Assembly: GCA_033807775.1 (NCBI GenBank)
Contig: CM066313.1
Coordinates: 83,081,484-83,145,483 of the forward strand
DNA: 64,000 nucleotides
Direction of reading: 5' to 3'
DNA from: Saussurea involucrata
Taxonomy: Eukaryota > Streptophyta > Magnoliopsida > Asterales > Asteraceae
Of this stretch, positions 1 to 11,124 are shown piece by piece. The notes beneath the pieces were generated by a model. The model did not search any database, had not been told where the DNA came from, and saw nothing but the letters and a program-made list of their open reading frames with translations. The translations under genes were made by a program, and so were the position numbers. Each line of letters begins with the position of its first letter. The stretch's first letter is position 1.

Positions 1-735
1 TTTGCGGCTATAAAACATTTTCTTTTAAATTTTTAGAAAATAAAATAAAGGAAAATCCGTTTGAGAAACGGTGATCGAGGGCGCAGTGTGTACAGTCAGC
101 CGGAGCCAAAGGAAAAGGTACAGTTCTTAGTGTATTTATTGCTTTCTAGATCATAGGGTATGCATGCTAGATTGCCTATGTTGTTTACACTGTACTGTAT
201 GATGATTGCTTGCTAGTAGGAATTAATGCTAGTTATAATAGGTTGTTAAGTGAATGCCTATAGGTTGTATGCAGTAAGAATCATATAGCCTTAGAATATT
301 TGATTTAGTTCTATTGCGCAACTCTTGTTTGAGTCCAACCGTTCTAGGATAGAATCTCGTATTCGAATGTCTATTTGTTTCGCGCTGCGTGCGACTGGGT
401 ATTCGCGAGGCAACTTATTATGGCTAGTAGGGATTCAGGGGTAGCAAAGGTAGTGCTTTGGGATGGAATTCCTAGGGAGCTAGGAAGAGTGTGTACATAT
501 GCCGGTGCGGGCATATATGTATAGTTTTTCGGCGAGAAACTACTTGGACACTTCGGGATGGGACTCGGAACGGGCAATGATAGGTGTGGATGGTAGTAGT
601 AGAGCTCCTACTACCGGAAGCACAGGATCAATGCTCAAGTCGGGGAAAGTCACGAGGAATCCAAGGAGTTGAGCGTGAGTGTTGTTAGTGTGAGTAATTA
701 TGTGCTAATAACTCGTTGTAATTTCTACTCCAGAA
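1..735 (+). other. Ty3 5' leader, non-coding
   Basis: There is no convincing ORF before the gag start at 736. The sequence is leader-like, upstream of gag. I do not see a clear primer-binding site such as TGGTATCAGAGC, so the 5' LTR and PBS are probably left of the window, or the first ~100 bases are LTR end that I cannot recognise. Confidence 0.5.
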
Positions 736-1786
736 ATGGCCATCACTAGAAGAAACAACACTACAGAGCCAGAGACTGGCGCCGGGATCACTGCGGAGCA
801 GATCCGAGAGATGATTGCTGCTGAGGTGGCACATGCGATCGGGGAGGCGATCCCCGAGATTATCACTGCCATCTGCGATGAGGTGGTAGTTCTGATGGAC
901 GAGCGCATTGCGGCGATCCCACCACCGACGGGTGGACAGCCGCGTGCTAGAGAGTTTCAGTACCAGGATCTCTCTGCTTGTTCTCCGCCTGAGTTCAAGG
1001 GAGACCCGAATCCGATGGATAGCGGACATGGAGTGTGCATTTTTGACTAGTGGCTGCCCCGACAACCTGAAGGTTCACTTCGCGGTGAACCTACTTCGTG
1101 ACGGAGTGAAGGATTGGTGTGCTACGGCATTGACGCTTGCCAAGCGCACTACCTTGACCTGGGAGGAGTTCGTCACTCGATTTCGCGCAGAGTACGTACC
1201 TCCGGTAGAGATGGAGCGGATTGCTAAGGAGTTCCTGGAGCTCACTCAGACGACAGAGACGGTGAAGGAGATGAACTGGAAGTTCACCGAGATGGCGTTG
1301 TTCTGTCCTCAGTATGCTGCTTCGGAAGACATGAAGATGTATCGGTACAAGGACATGTTGCGAACCGAGATTAGGGAGTTCGTGAGCACGGAGCAGTAGG
1401 CTTCCTTTACTGCGATGATGGAGGCTGCCCGGAGACGGGAACTTGAGTTGGAGACTCAGGCGAAGAAGAGAAAGGCGGCACAGGCGGTGACGCCAATCTC
1501 TGCGGTACCGAAGAAGTCGAGGTTCCCGGATTCACGCGCGAGTTCTAAGAGCGGTGGGTTTAAGCCCAGGGATACTAGTGGGAAGAGGATTGATGGATGT
1601 TTCAAGTGTGGGCAGTCCAGTCATTTCAGCCGGGATTGTAAAATGCCGTTGATGGTCTGCTTTAACTGCAAGCAGACGGACCACGTGAAGGCCAACTGTC
1701 CGAACACTAGAGCAGCTGATGGGAGTGGGGCACAGAGGGCTCCTGCGAATGCCCCACTGCGCATTACTAACGGTCGAGTGGGCTAG
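736..1786 (+). pseudogene. gag: Ty3 gag (capsid plus two zinc knuckles), broken
   Basis: Gag forms the capsid shell and binds element RNA. The N-terminal part reads from ATG at 736 to about 1010. The frame then shifts by one (the capsid region continues in the frame covering 908-1399), and a TAG at 1397-1399 interrupts it. A third segment (1415-1786) carries two CCHC knuckles: CFKCGQSSHFSRDC and CFNCKQTDHVKANC, both CX2CX4HX4C. A stop at 1784-1786 ends it before the protease. The order and motifs are clear; the frame changes show it is inactive. Confidence 0.85.
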
Positions 1787-1920
1787 CCGGGGACGGAGGC
1801 ATCTCGAGGTAGAGTTCACCAGCTAAAGGTGGACGAGGCGCAGGCGACGCCTAAAGTGGTGACAGGTACATTTCATCACTCTCTCTTTTTGTCTTTCCTT
1901 TCTATGCCATATGTATTTAT

Positions 1921-2391
1921 ATGTTGTTAAATTATATGTTAGGTACGTTCCTAGTTAACTCGGTGCCTGCGGTTGAAATGTTTGATAGCAGGGCTACTCA
2001 TTCGTTTGTGTCTCGCACTTTTAGCGAGAGTTTGGGCCGAGTTGTAGGACGGTTAGGGTGTCCTCTTGTAGTTGAGGTGGTTGTTGATAGGACCTTGACG
2101 GTCACGGATGTGTATCGGGGATGCACATTGGAAATCTCGGGTGTGGGATTTCCCATCGACTTGATTCCGATTGCGATGCGTGAAGTTTGTGTGATTGTGG
2201 GCATGGATTGGATGGATACGTTTGACACGGAGATTGTTTGTCGTCACAAACAAGTGCGAGTTCGAACCCCAAGCAGGGGAGAACTGTTGGTCCAGGGAGA
2301 CTCGCCTAGACGGACTTCGGCGAATGTTCAACTGCAAGGGCTCGGAGATACCTTCAGCATAGTGGGCAGGGATACTTGGCGTACGTGTTAG
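1921..2391 (+). pseudogene. Ty3 retroviral-type aspartic protease, active site altered
   Basis: The segment has the pattern of plant Ty3 proteases (short hydrophobic lead, then D-S-x-A-T-H-S-F). The catalytic triplet normally reads DSG but here is DSR (codons GAT AGC AGG at about 1981-1989). A glycine-to-arginine change there should abolish activity. A conserved later segment, VIVGMDWMD, is visible. The frame is lost near 2391; linker sequence to RT ([12 protein letters not shown]) continues in another frame at 2455-2495. Confidence 0.8.
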
Positions 2392-2578
2392 ACACGCGTG
2401 TTGACGGAGTGAAGGAGACTGCCGAGGATGTTCCAGTCGTGAGGGAGTTTACTGACGTGTTTCCCGACGAATTACCGGGGATACCTCCCGACAGGTAGAG
2501 TTTCGGATTGATCTAATTCCGGGTGCTGCTCCGGTAGCCAAGGCACCTTACCGCCTGGCTCCACCGGAAAGGAAAGAG

Positions 2579-4853
2579 TTGTACGCTCAGTTGCAGGAAC
2601 TTCTTGAGAAGGAGTTCATTAAGCCGAGCTGTTCACCGTGGGGAGCTCCGATATTATTTGTGAAGAAGAAGGACGGGTCTCAGCGGATGTGCATTGACTA
2701 CCGTGAGCTGAATAAGCTTACGGTGAAGAATCGTTATCCCCTGCCAAGGATTGACGATCTGTTCGACCAGCTTCAGGGAGCCTCGTGGTTCTCTAAGATT
2801 GACTTGAGATCGGGGTATCATCAGATGCGGGTAAGGAGTGAGGATACGGAGAAGACGGCATTTCGCACGCGTTATGGCCATTATGAGTTTGTGGTGATGC
2901 CTTTTGGGCTCACCAATGCACCAGCAGCATTCATGGACCTCATGAACCGGGTATGTAGCCCGATGTTGGACCGGTCGATGATTGTGTTCATCGACGATAT
3001 TCTCGTATATTCGAAGACAAATGAGGAGCATGAGATGCATTTGCGAGAGGTTTTAGATGCTCTGCGATGGGAGAAACTTTATGCTAAGTTCTCCAAGTGT
3101 GAATTCTGGTTACGAGAGGTCCAATTCCTAGGGCATGTCGTGAATCAGGATGGTATCATGGCCGATCCAACCAAGATTTCAGCGGTGATGCAGTGGGAAG
3201 TGCCGAAAACTCCCACCAAGGTACGGAGTTTTCTAGGGTTGGCGGGGTACTATCGGAGATTTATCCAAGATTTCTCCAAGATTGCATTGCCTATGACCCG
3301 ATTGACGAAGAAATCTGCGGCTTTCAGCTGGGGTGAGGAGCAGCAGAAGGCTTTCGAGGAGCTACGCAGGCGTTTGTGCGAGGCTCCTGTGTTAACTTTG
3401 CCCGAGGGCATGGAGGATTTGGTGGTGTACTGTGATGCTTCACACCACGGTTTGGGTGTCGTGCTTATGCAGCACGGCAAGGTCATAGCCTACGCTTCGA
3501 GGCAGTTGAAGCCTCATGAAGCAAACTACCCGACTCACGACCTTGAGCTAGGAGCGGTGGTGTTTGCTCTCAAGATTTGGAGACACTACCTGTATGGCGT
3601 CAAGTGTACGATTTACACTGACCATAAGAGCCTCAAGTACCTGATGGATCAGCAGAATCTTAATATGCGTCAGAGAAGGTGGCTCGATGTGGTCAAAGAT
3701 TATGATTGCGAGATACTTTACCACCTGGGTAAAGCAAATGTGGTCGCGGACGTACTTAGCCGACATCCGGTTGGTGAACCACTGAGGGGTTTGTGTCAGC
3801 GATTGACAGTGGTTGCACCTCTTCTGGAGTCGATAGGTAGCGCTCAAGAGGTGGCTGTTTTGGAGGGAAATGCAAAATGTGAGAGGGTTTCAGGAGAAAT
3901 CCCGAATTTTGTCCGTGATAGTCGAGGGTTGTTGACTCGATACGATAGAGTTTGGGTTCCATTCACCGGTGGGAACCGACAGATACTATTGGACGAGGCA
4001 CATAAGTCCAAGTTTTTGATTCACCCGGGAGCTACTAAGATGTACAGAGACTTACGAGAAGATTATTGGTGGCCCGGCATGAAGCGGGATGTCGCCAAAT
4101 GTGTTGACGTATGCATGACCTATCGGAAGGTCAAGGCGGAACATCAACGACCGCATGGGAAGTTACAGCCGTTGGAGATTCCTGTGTGGAAGTGGGAGCA
4201 GATTACGATGGATTTCATCACGAAGCTTCCCCGAACTCCGCGAGGGAATGATGCTATATGGGTAAATGTGGATCGTCTGACTAAGAGCGCTCACTTCTTG
4301 GCGATCAGAGAGAGCTCCTCGGTGGAGAAGCTCGCGGAGATTTTCATCCGGGAGATTGTAACTAGGAACGGGGTGCTAGTCTCGATTGTCTCGGATCGGG
4401 ATACTCGTTTTACCTCCCGGTTTTGGGAGAAGTTTCAGGGTGAGATGGGTACACGGTTGCATTTCAGCACATCTTTTCATCCTCAGACCGACGGACAGAG
4501 TGAGCGTACTATTCAGACACTCGAGGACATGCTGCGAGCATGTGTTATTGACTTTGGGGGTAGTTGGGATCAATATCTTCCGTTAGCTGAGTTCTCCTAC
4601 AATAATAGCTATCATTCCAGTATCGGCAGGCCACCTTATGAAGTATTATATGGCAGGAAGTGTCGGATGCCCATTTGTTGGGGCGAGGTTGGTCACAGGG
4701 TATTAGGGAGCATCGATGTCGTGTTAAAGACGACTGAGATGATTCAGATGGTACGTGTTCGGCTGGTTACTGCACAGAGTCGGCAAAAGAGCTACGTCGA
4801 CAAGAGGCGATCGGATTTAGAGTTTCAGGTTGGGGATTATGTTCTCCTGAAAG
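2579..4853 (+). pseudogene. pol: Ty3 pol: reverse transcriptase, RNase H, integrase
   Basis: This is one long open frame. RT motifs [25 protein letters not shown] and the catalytic FIDDILVYS lie at about residues 75-145. RNase H follows ([25 protein letters not shown]). The integrase has an H-H part ([19 protein letters not shown]) and D, D, E residues in [22 protein letters not shown] and [12 protein letters not shown]. In the zinc-binding part the usual CX2C reads C-M-T-Y, so one cysteine is lost. The true frame leaves this ORF at about 4853, where a one-base shift leads into the chromodomain segment. It is a dead copy that kept most pol motifs. Confidence 0.9.
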
Positions 4854-5273
4854 GTGTCACCCTGGAAAGGGGTGATTCGGTTCCGCAAGCGGGGAAAGTT
4901 AGGACCCCGTTATATTGGACCTTACAAGGTCATTGCGCGCGTTGGGAAGGTAGCTTATCGTTTGGAGTTACCGGATGAGTTGCGCTTGATTCACAACACC
5001 TTCCATGTCTCCCAGTTGAGGAAGTGTGTGGTGGATGAGTTGGCAGTAATTCCCCTCGAAGATATTCAGATCGACGAGCGGCTCAATTATGTGGAGAAGC
5101 CAATAGCCATTGTGGAGCAGAAGACGAAGACTCTGCGGAACAAAGTAATTGGCTTGGTGAAAGTCCAGTGGCAGCACCGGAAGGGTTCCGAGTGGACTTG
5201 GGAACCCGAGACTGAGATGCGGGAGAACTACCCAGAGATGTTTGCGGACGTAGACTTCGGGGACGAAGTCTAA
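4854..5273 (+). pseudogene. Ty3 integrase C-terminus with chromodomain
   Basis: Continues the integrase in a shifted frame. [18 protein letters not shown] is the integrase C-terminal (GPY/F) module and HNTFHVSQLRK follows. The last ~50 residues form a chromodomain with aromatic residues in VKVQWQHRKGSEWTWEPE. In chromoviruses this module steers integration toward marked chromatin. The frame ends at a normal stop just before the polypurine tract. Confidence 0.87.
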
Positions 5274-5277
5274 TTCA

Positions 5278-5289
5278 AGCGGGGGAGAG
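5278..5289 (+). other. Polypurine tract of the Ty3 element
   Basis: AGCGGGGGAGAG lies directly after the pol stop and before the LTR-like block. This is the expected place for the plus-strand primer. Confidence 0.65.
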
Positions 5290-7257
5290 TTATAAAGCCC
5301 GTATCCCGGTATGTTTTCTTTTTAGTTAAATATTTCTTTCTCTCCTAACGTTGCTAGTTAACGGGGTGGGCGGCGAGGACTTTAGTTTCAAAAGTTGGAT
5401 ATTTGGGGCTTAATGTGAAATGTTCTTGCAGGGACCATTGTTGTAATTTCCTTAATAGTTGCATGGGGTTCGGCCCATAAGGAGACCGACCCCTTCCCCC
5501 TTATTCTCGTCACTTACATCCCAAGCAAGAAAAGAAAACCTAAATCACCTTCCCCCCCCCCCCCCTTCCCTGTTGCTGCGACTGCCGTGCAAACCCAACA
5601 CCGCCACACGACGCCGTGGTCTTCCGCTGGAGAGAGAGAGTGAGCGAGAGGGAGAAAGAGCGAGAGAGAGGAGGAAACGATAACCGGGAGAAAGCCGAGA
5701 TTGCGTTGTGGTTGTGGTTTCGTTGTTGTCATCAGGTAAGTTTGCTTTCTTTCTTCCCTGTTTCTCTTTCGTCGCCGAATGTTTTAGACCGCCACCGCCG
5801 CTGCCGCACACGGCCTTGGCCGCTGCCGGCGGTGGCAGCCGTGATCCTCCATGAGTGGTTGGGGTATGTGACGGCAGAGTGTGTGTGTGTGGGTCGGTGT
5901 GTTTAGTGTTTGGAGTGCGTAGGTGCGATGCGCGTGTACGGCTTCCGCCGGAGCGCCGCCGTCGCCGCCTCCGTGACCCGCTGCCGGAAGCGGCAGTGGG
6001 TGGTAGCTGTGTCAAAACCTCGACGTCACCCTGGCGGAACCCTAATACCGCTGGGCAAAACCCTAAACCGCCTTTGCTTAACTCCAATCAATTTCTATGA
6101 TTTTATGTGAATAAAAAGGGTCCTGTCCAGTTCGTTTTTCGCCCGTAACTTTCTCTTCGTAGCTCGATTTGAGACGAATCCGGTGCCCACGGTTCACATT
6201 CTGTGTCGGGCACATTTTTCGTGTTTTAGCGAAAGTTTGGTTCGGCCTCTAGCTAGGTGTAAAATAGCTGTTGTTACAGCATGTCCGAATAAGGCAGACT
6301 CGCGTCCCATTCTTAGAAAATTCATATTAAATCGTAGGAAAATTGTTAGAACGCGTTTAATATGTCCCTGGAAAGCTAAGACCTGGATCTAGCTGTTTGT
6401 AAATTTTAATCTCTGAATTGTAGGTCTAGAGAGGGCTAAGCAGGTCCCGAACAGACCTGCAGTTTAGGCCGAAAAGACGATTTATCGCCGTTTAATCTTA
6501 TGTGTTTATTTAAGGGTCCGGGACTCGTGTAAACGCTTTATAGCATTCAATTAGGTGTCGAGAAGTGACTTTGGAGTTGGATAGCCTGTGTGATCGTTCG
6601 CGAACTCTACGTTGCTTTCAAGGTGAGTTCACTCACTACGTATAATGACGGTTATATTTACATTGTTGTAGCACGTGTGTGATAGTGTTATTACTTGTTG
6701 TGTGGTACTAGATAGGGGGTGTCTAGTATGGATCTTGGACTTTGTGTTAACTCGGTGGGACTAAGGACTCGGTGGGACCGAGGATTGTGTACACGAGTGG
6801 CGTAGGAACTCGGTGGGACCGATGGATGCGCGCACGGTTATCGTGTGTCATCGGTGGGACCGATGGACGCCTGTTTAGGTGGGTTGGTGTGGGTATGCTT
6901 GTTTAGGATGCGTTCTTAGACTTGCATGCTTGGTTAAGTGTATCTACCTGTTTTAGGGGTAGTGTGATATAATTGGATTATATGTGGTATTGAATTCACA
7001 AAGCTTCGTGCTTACCCTTTTCCTATAAACTGTGGTTTCAGGTACTAGTGGCTCCAAGGCGTGACGGGTACACACTGGCGTGCGTGAAGGGTTTATCTTA
7101 TTTATGAGATTTAGAATTATCATTTAAACAATTTAATTCCGCTGTTTATCTTTAATGAGAATAATTATTGTTAAGTTGCAAACGAAACGGTTTTGGATAT
7201 GTAATGTGGTTTCATTTAATTAAAATGTTTAATTTTAAAAGTCAAAGTTTATTGAAA
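5290..7257 (+). repeat. Ty3 3' LTR (boundaries approximate)
   Basis: A non-coding block of about 1.9 kb between the polypurine tract and an in-frame copia integrase. It starts near GTTATAAAGCCCGTATC and contains a C-run at 5552-5565, GA-rich microsatellite at 5625-5680 and long tracts without coding potential. The right end is placed where copia integrase reading resumes (about 7258). There is no second LTR in the window, so exact ends and TSD cannot be checked. Confidence 0.6.
6755..6870 (+). repeat. Short repeats of CGGTGGGAC inside the LTR
   Basis: The motif TCGGTGGGAC(C/T) occurs at least four times within ~110 bp, several followed by GA(T/G)GG. It is a local repeat inside the LTR, possibly part of its promoter or terminator region. 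Confidence 0.6.
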
Positions 7258-8336
7258 TTTTTTCTCATGTATAAAAGTGATACTTCTGAAGAAATCATAA
7301 AGTTCATCAAAAGATCTGAAGTGATGAATGGGCAGCTGGTGAGATCAGTAAGAAGTGACAACGGCACTGAATTCAAAAACAGTGTTTTGGATAACTTATT
7401 CACTGAAAAGGGGATTTCTCAGAAATTTTCAGCTGTTCGGACTCCACAACAAAATGTTGTGGTGGAGAGAAAGAACAGGACGTTGTGTGAAGCTGCCAGA
7501 TCCATGTTGAGTGAATCTCACTTGCCGACCTATTTTTGGGTCGAAGCAGTTAATACTGCATGCTTACCCAAAATAGGTCCATTATTGTAAAATGACATAA
7601 CAAGACTCCGTATGAAGTCTTTTATGGTCGAAAACCAAACATCAGTTTTCTTCATGTCTTTGGTTGTATATGCTATATATTAAATGATAGAGAAAACCTG
7701 GGCAAGTTTGATCCTAAAGCTGATGAAGGAATCTTTATGGGTTATTCTCTCACCTCCAAAGCTTTCAGAGTCTACAATCTTCGGAGAAAATGTATTGATG
7801 AATCAATACATGTCAAGTTTGATGACCTCAAGGTATCATCCCTTTCCTCAGATGATGATGAATTCAATAGTTGGATCACCTCTTGCATTGGTGATGGTTC
7901 TTCTTCTACTTCACCTAACCCAACTATTCCCATACATTCTCCTCAAAAAGCTACCTCTCAAGACAATAACCCTTCCACATCTTCACTCTCTTCCTCAAAC
8001 CAAGAAGAAAATCATCTGCCGATCCAAACTTCCCAAAACCAACATTCTCTTCAAAACACATCAAATATACCTTCTTCATCAAATCCACCTAATCTTCCCT
8101 CCTTCAATCCTCCTGAAGATCTACCATCTACATCTCATGCTCAACCTTCCTTTCCTCCAGCTTTGCCTCCTGCACTTAAATGGACCAAAGATCATCCAAT
8201 TGATCAAATAATTGGTGATCAACAGGCTGGTGTCCAAACTAGAAGAGGAGTAGGCAATATCTGTCTCTATGTGAACTTCTTGTCCCTCATAGAGCCTAAG
8301 AAGGTTGAAAAGCTCTAGCTGATCCATGTTGGATCA
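7258..8336 (+). pseudogene. Copia integrase (C-terminal half) and linker
   Basis: The segment starts mid-domain (FFLMYKSDTSEEI). It keeps the catalytic second aspartate in VRSDNGTEFKN and the glutamate in VVERKNRTLCEAARSM; the HHCC zinc finger and first aspartate are missing. A stop at 7588-7590 and further frame changes follow, with conserved PYEVFYGRKPN and FDPKADEGIFMGYS readable in other frames. The Ser/Pro/Asn-rich linker at 7840-8200 is usual for copia. Confidence 0.82.
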
Positions 8337-8341
8337 CTGCC

Positions 8342-9822
8342 ATGCAAGAAGAACTTTCTCAGTTTGAAAGAAACAAGGTCTGGAGATTGGTTCCTCGTCC
8401 TTCCAGAAAAATAATCATCGGAACCAAGTGGGTATTCAGAAACAAGATGAATGAAGAAGGTACTGTCATCAGAAATAAATCCAGGTTGGTTGCTCTAGGG
8501 TACAGGCAAGAAGAAGGAATTGACTACAACGAAACATTTGCTCCAGTTGCCAGATTTGAAGCAATCAGAATCTTCCTTGCGCATGTTGCATACAAGAACT
8601 TCAGAGTCTTCCAGATGGATGTCAAAGGTGCCTTCCTAAACGGAGAACTAGCTGAAGAAGTCTATGTGAAACAACCACCTGGATTTGAAGATCCCTCTCA
8701 TCCTGACTATGTGTACAGATTGGATAAGGCTCTCTATGGCCTTAAACAAGCTCCTTGTGCCTGGTATGACACTCTAGTTGACTTTCTTCTGAAGAACAAG
8801 TATACTCGGGGGTAAGATTGACAACACTTTTTTCATCAAACAAACCTCAGGTAATCTTATTCTTGTTCAAATCTATGTGGATGACATCATTTTTGGTGCC
8901 ACCGATGAATCACTGTGTGATGAGTTTGCTTCTCTCATGACGAGTCAATATGAGATGAGAATGATGGGGGATCTAACATTTTTCTTGGGTCTCCAAGTAA
9001 AACAATCTTCTGAAGGTATCTTTATAAATCAAAGCAAATACATTCATGGTCTTTTGAAAAAGTTTAAATTTGATACCTGCTCTCCCATGAAAACACCTAT
9101 GGCACCACCTCTAAAACTTGATGCTAATCCAGCTGGTGTGTCTGTTGATGTAACAAAGTTTAGAGGAATGATTGGGTCACTTCTTTATCTTATTGCTAGT
9201 AGACCTGACATTATGTTTGCTACTTGTCTGTATGCGCGTTACCAAGCCAATCCTAAAGAATCTCATTTGGCTGCAGTTAAACGCATCTTCCGGTATCTGA
9301 AAGGTACCATGAATCTGGGTCTTTGGTATCCCAAAGACTCAGGTTTTGATCTAATGGGTTATTCAGATTCTAACTTTGCAGGATCAAAAGTTGATAGAAA
9401 AAAGCACTACTGGAAGCTGCCAACTCCTTGGTGGTAAACTTGTTAGTTAGTCTAGCAAGAAGCAACACTCAGTCTCCACCTCCACGGTTGAAGCTGAATA
9501 TGTTGCTGCTGGTAGTTGTTGTGCTTAAATCCTATGGATGAAGAATCAACTGAGGGACTACAATCAAATCTACTCTCAAGTGCCTATGCTGTGTGACAAC
9601 TCTAGTGCAATTGCCATTGCGAACAATCCCGTGCTTCACTCAAGATCCAAGCACATTGACATCAGATATCACTTTATCAGAGATCACATATCCAAAGGTG
9701 ATATTGAGTTGCATTTCATCCCCACCGATCTTCAACTGGTGGATCTCTTCACGAAGCCTCTAGAAGAAGCTCGGTTCAAGTTTCTCTTAGGAGAACTTGG
9801 TATGTTCAATTTAGATTTTTAG
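8342..9822 (+). pseudogene. Copia reverse transcriptase and RNase H, broken
   Basis: RT motifs are present: [33 protein letters not shown] and the catalytic IYVDDIIFG. One extra G in the run near 8808-8812 causes a frameshift (KKNKYTRG then stop). RNase H motifs follow (CDNSSAIAIANNPVLHSRSK, DLFTKPLEEARF). In between, the frame shifts near 9400 and there are stops at W or Q codons near 9450 and 9527. It is clearly a dead pol. Confidence 0.88.
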
Positions 9823-11124
9823 AAAAATAAAAAATATATATTGTGTTTATTATTTTATCAGTTAGAAATTTCAAGAACGGACAATTTCCTTGTTACAAGA
9901 AAAGTCAACCTCTTTCCTCTTCTAATTCTCCTTTCCTACTTTATTTTTACCATCTTTCCCTCACACAACAAACACATCTCTTTTACCCTCATCAATCCAC
10001 GTCATCTCAATCCTATCCATCCATTCTCCTCTGCATCCAAAATTACTTTTGATCTCCACCATCCTTTTTCCATCCATCAAACACATTTTACCCTCAAACA
10101 AAAACAACCTACTTCTATCCTACCTTCAATCTTTTCTCTACCCTCTACAAGATCAACATACCTCCTATCCTACATCCACCTTTCCTTTACCTCCTATATA
10201 TTTTTAGCTATTATCTCTATATTTTCACATCTCAAAATATTCATCTCTTGTCAATCTCACTTACGGCCGACGCCCTCCACCAATCGGCGCTGCTGATTTC
10301 CATCCATTGTCGACTTTTCGGTTGATCCTTGTCGACCGATCATTCAATAGGCTGTTGCTTTCAAGCCCACAGCACGGAAGACCAAAGCAACCGAACAACC
10401 CTAGTCGGCTGTGTTCTTCTTCTGTCGATCAGTCATCATCGAAAAGCCCATCGACTGCTGTTGCCGATCGCTACCTTTGCTTCTCTTCGTCTCCAGCCGA
10501 CGACAAAGGGCCGAAACCCCTTTTCCTTTTTTCACCGATAGCATCGCCCAAACCCTGTTGCCGACACAGCAGTTGTCGCTGCCGTTTTGGCCACTACCGA
10601 CATTGCCCCTTTGTTGAAGACCATCTGCCGATCACATCTCGGCTGCACTCACCCTCCCACCGGATGCCGACACGACACACACACATCATTTGTCGGTTGT
10701 GTTCTCTTCTGTCGATGATAAATCAGCCGAAACCCACCTGCTGCCGATACCCCCTAATACCTACCGACAGCAGCTCCTCCCCCCCCCCCCCCCCCAATAC
10801 CTGTTGCCGATTACCCCCTCCCCCCTTGGTGTTTGATGTGGAATTACTCACACACATCCTTCACCTATATTTTTAAAGAGTAAATTTTTTGAAAAAAAAA
10901 CAACCCTCTCTATCTTACCTTTTATTTATTCCCCATACCTCTCCTACCTAAACCCTAAACCTACTATCTCACATCACACTCAACCTTTCTTCACCCTCTT
11001 ACCCAACATACTTTCCCCTACCATTTACCCTTCTCTTACCCACTATAAATACCCCATCTCACTTTCTCATTTCTTCACACCTCTCATCTTCCATCCTTCT
11101 CTCATCCTAACTTCTACCTCTCCC
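9823..11124 (+). other. Sirevirus post-pol spacer, non-coding
   Basis: A T/C-rich stretch without a credible gene. The part at 10260-10830 is C-rich with recurrent GCCGA/TCGGC words, a C-run at 10777-10793 and no conserved protein pattern. Its place between pol and the extra ORF matches the long inter-ORF region of Sireviruses. Confidence 0.5.

Larger units (their letters stand above)
1..7257 (+). mobile_element. Ty3 chromovirus (Tekay/Del type) retrotransposon, 5' LTR off-window
   Basis: Domains run on the plus strand in the Ty3 order gag, aspartic protease, RT, RNase H, integrase, chromodomain. They are followed by a polypurine tract (about 5278-5289) and a long LTR-like non-coding block. 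The C-terminal chromodomain and the order RT before integrase place it in the plant chromoviruses; the tail sequence is Tekay/Del-like. All coding parts are interrupted by stops and frameshifts, so the copy is dead. Its right end abuts an in-frame copia integrase at about 7258, so it probably inserted into that copia element. The left LTR and target duplication lie outside the window. Confidence 0.85.

Noticed and set aside
5459..6110. Several overlapping ORFs in the Ty3 LTR
   Set aside because: GC-rich and microsatellite-rich LTR DNA without conserved motifs; overlapping on both strands.
10307..10876. 189-aa Ser/Pro/Cys-rich ORF
   Set aside because: C-rich low-complexity stretch between Sirevirus ORFs; no family pattern or start context.
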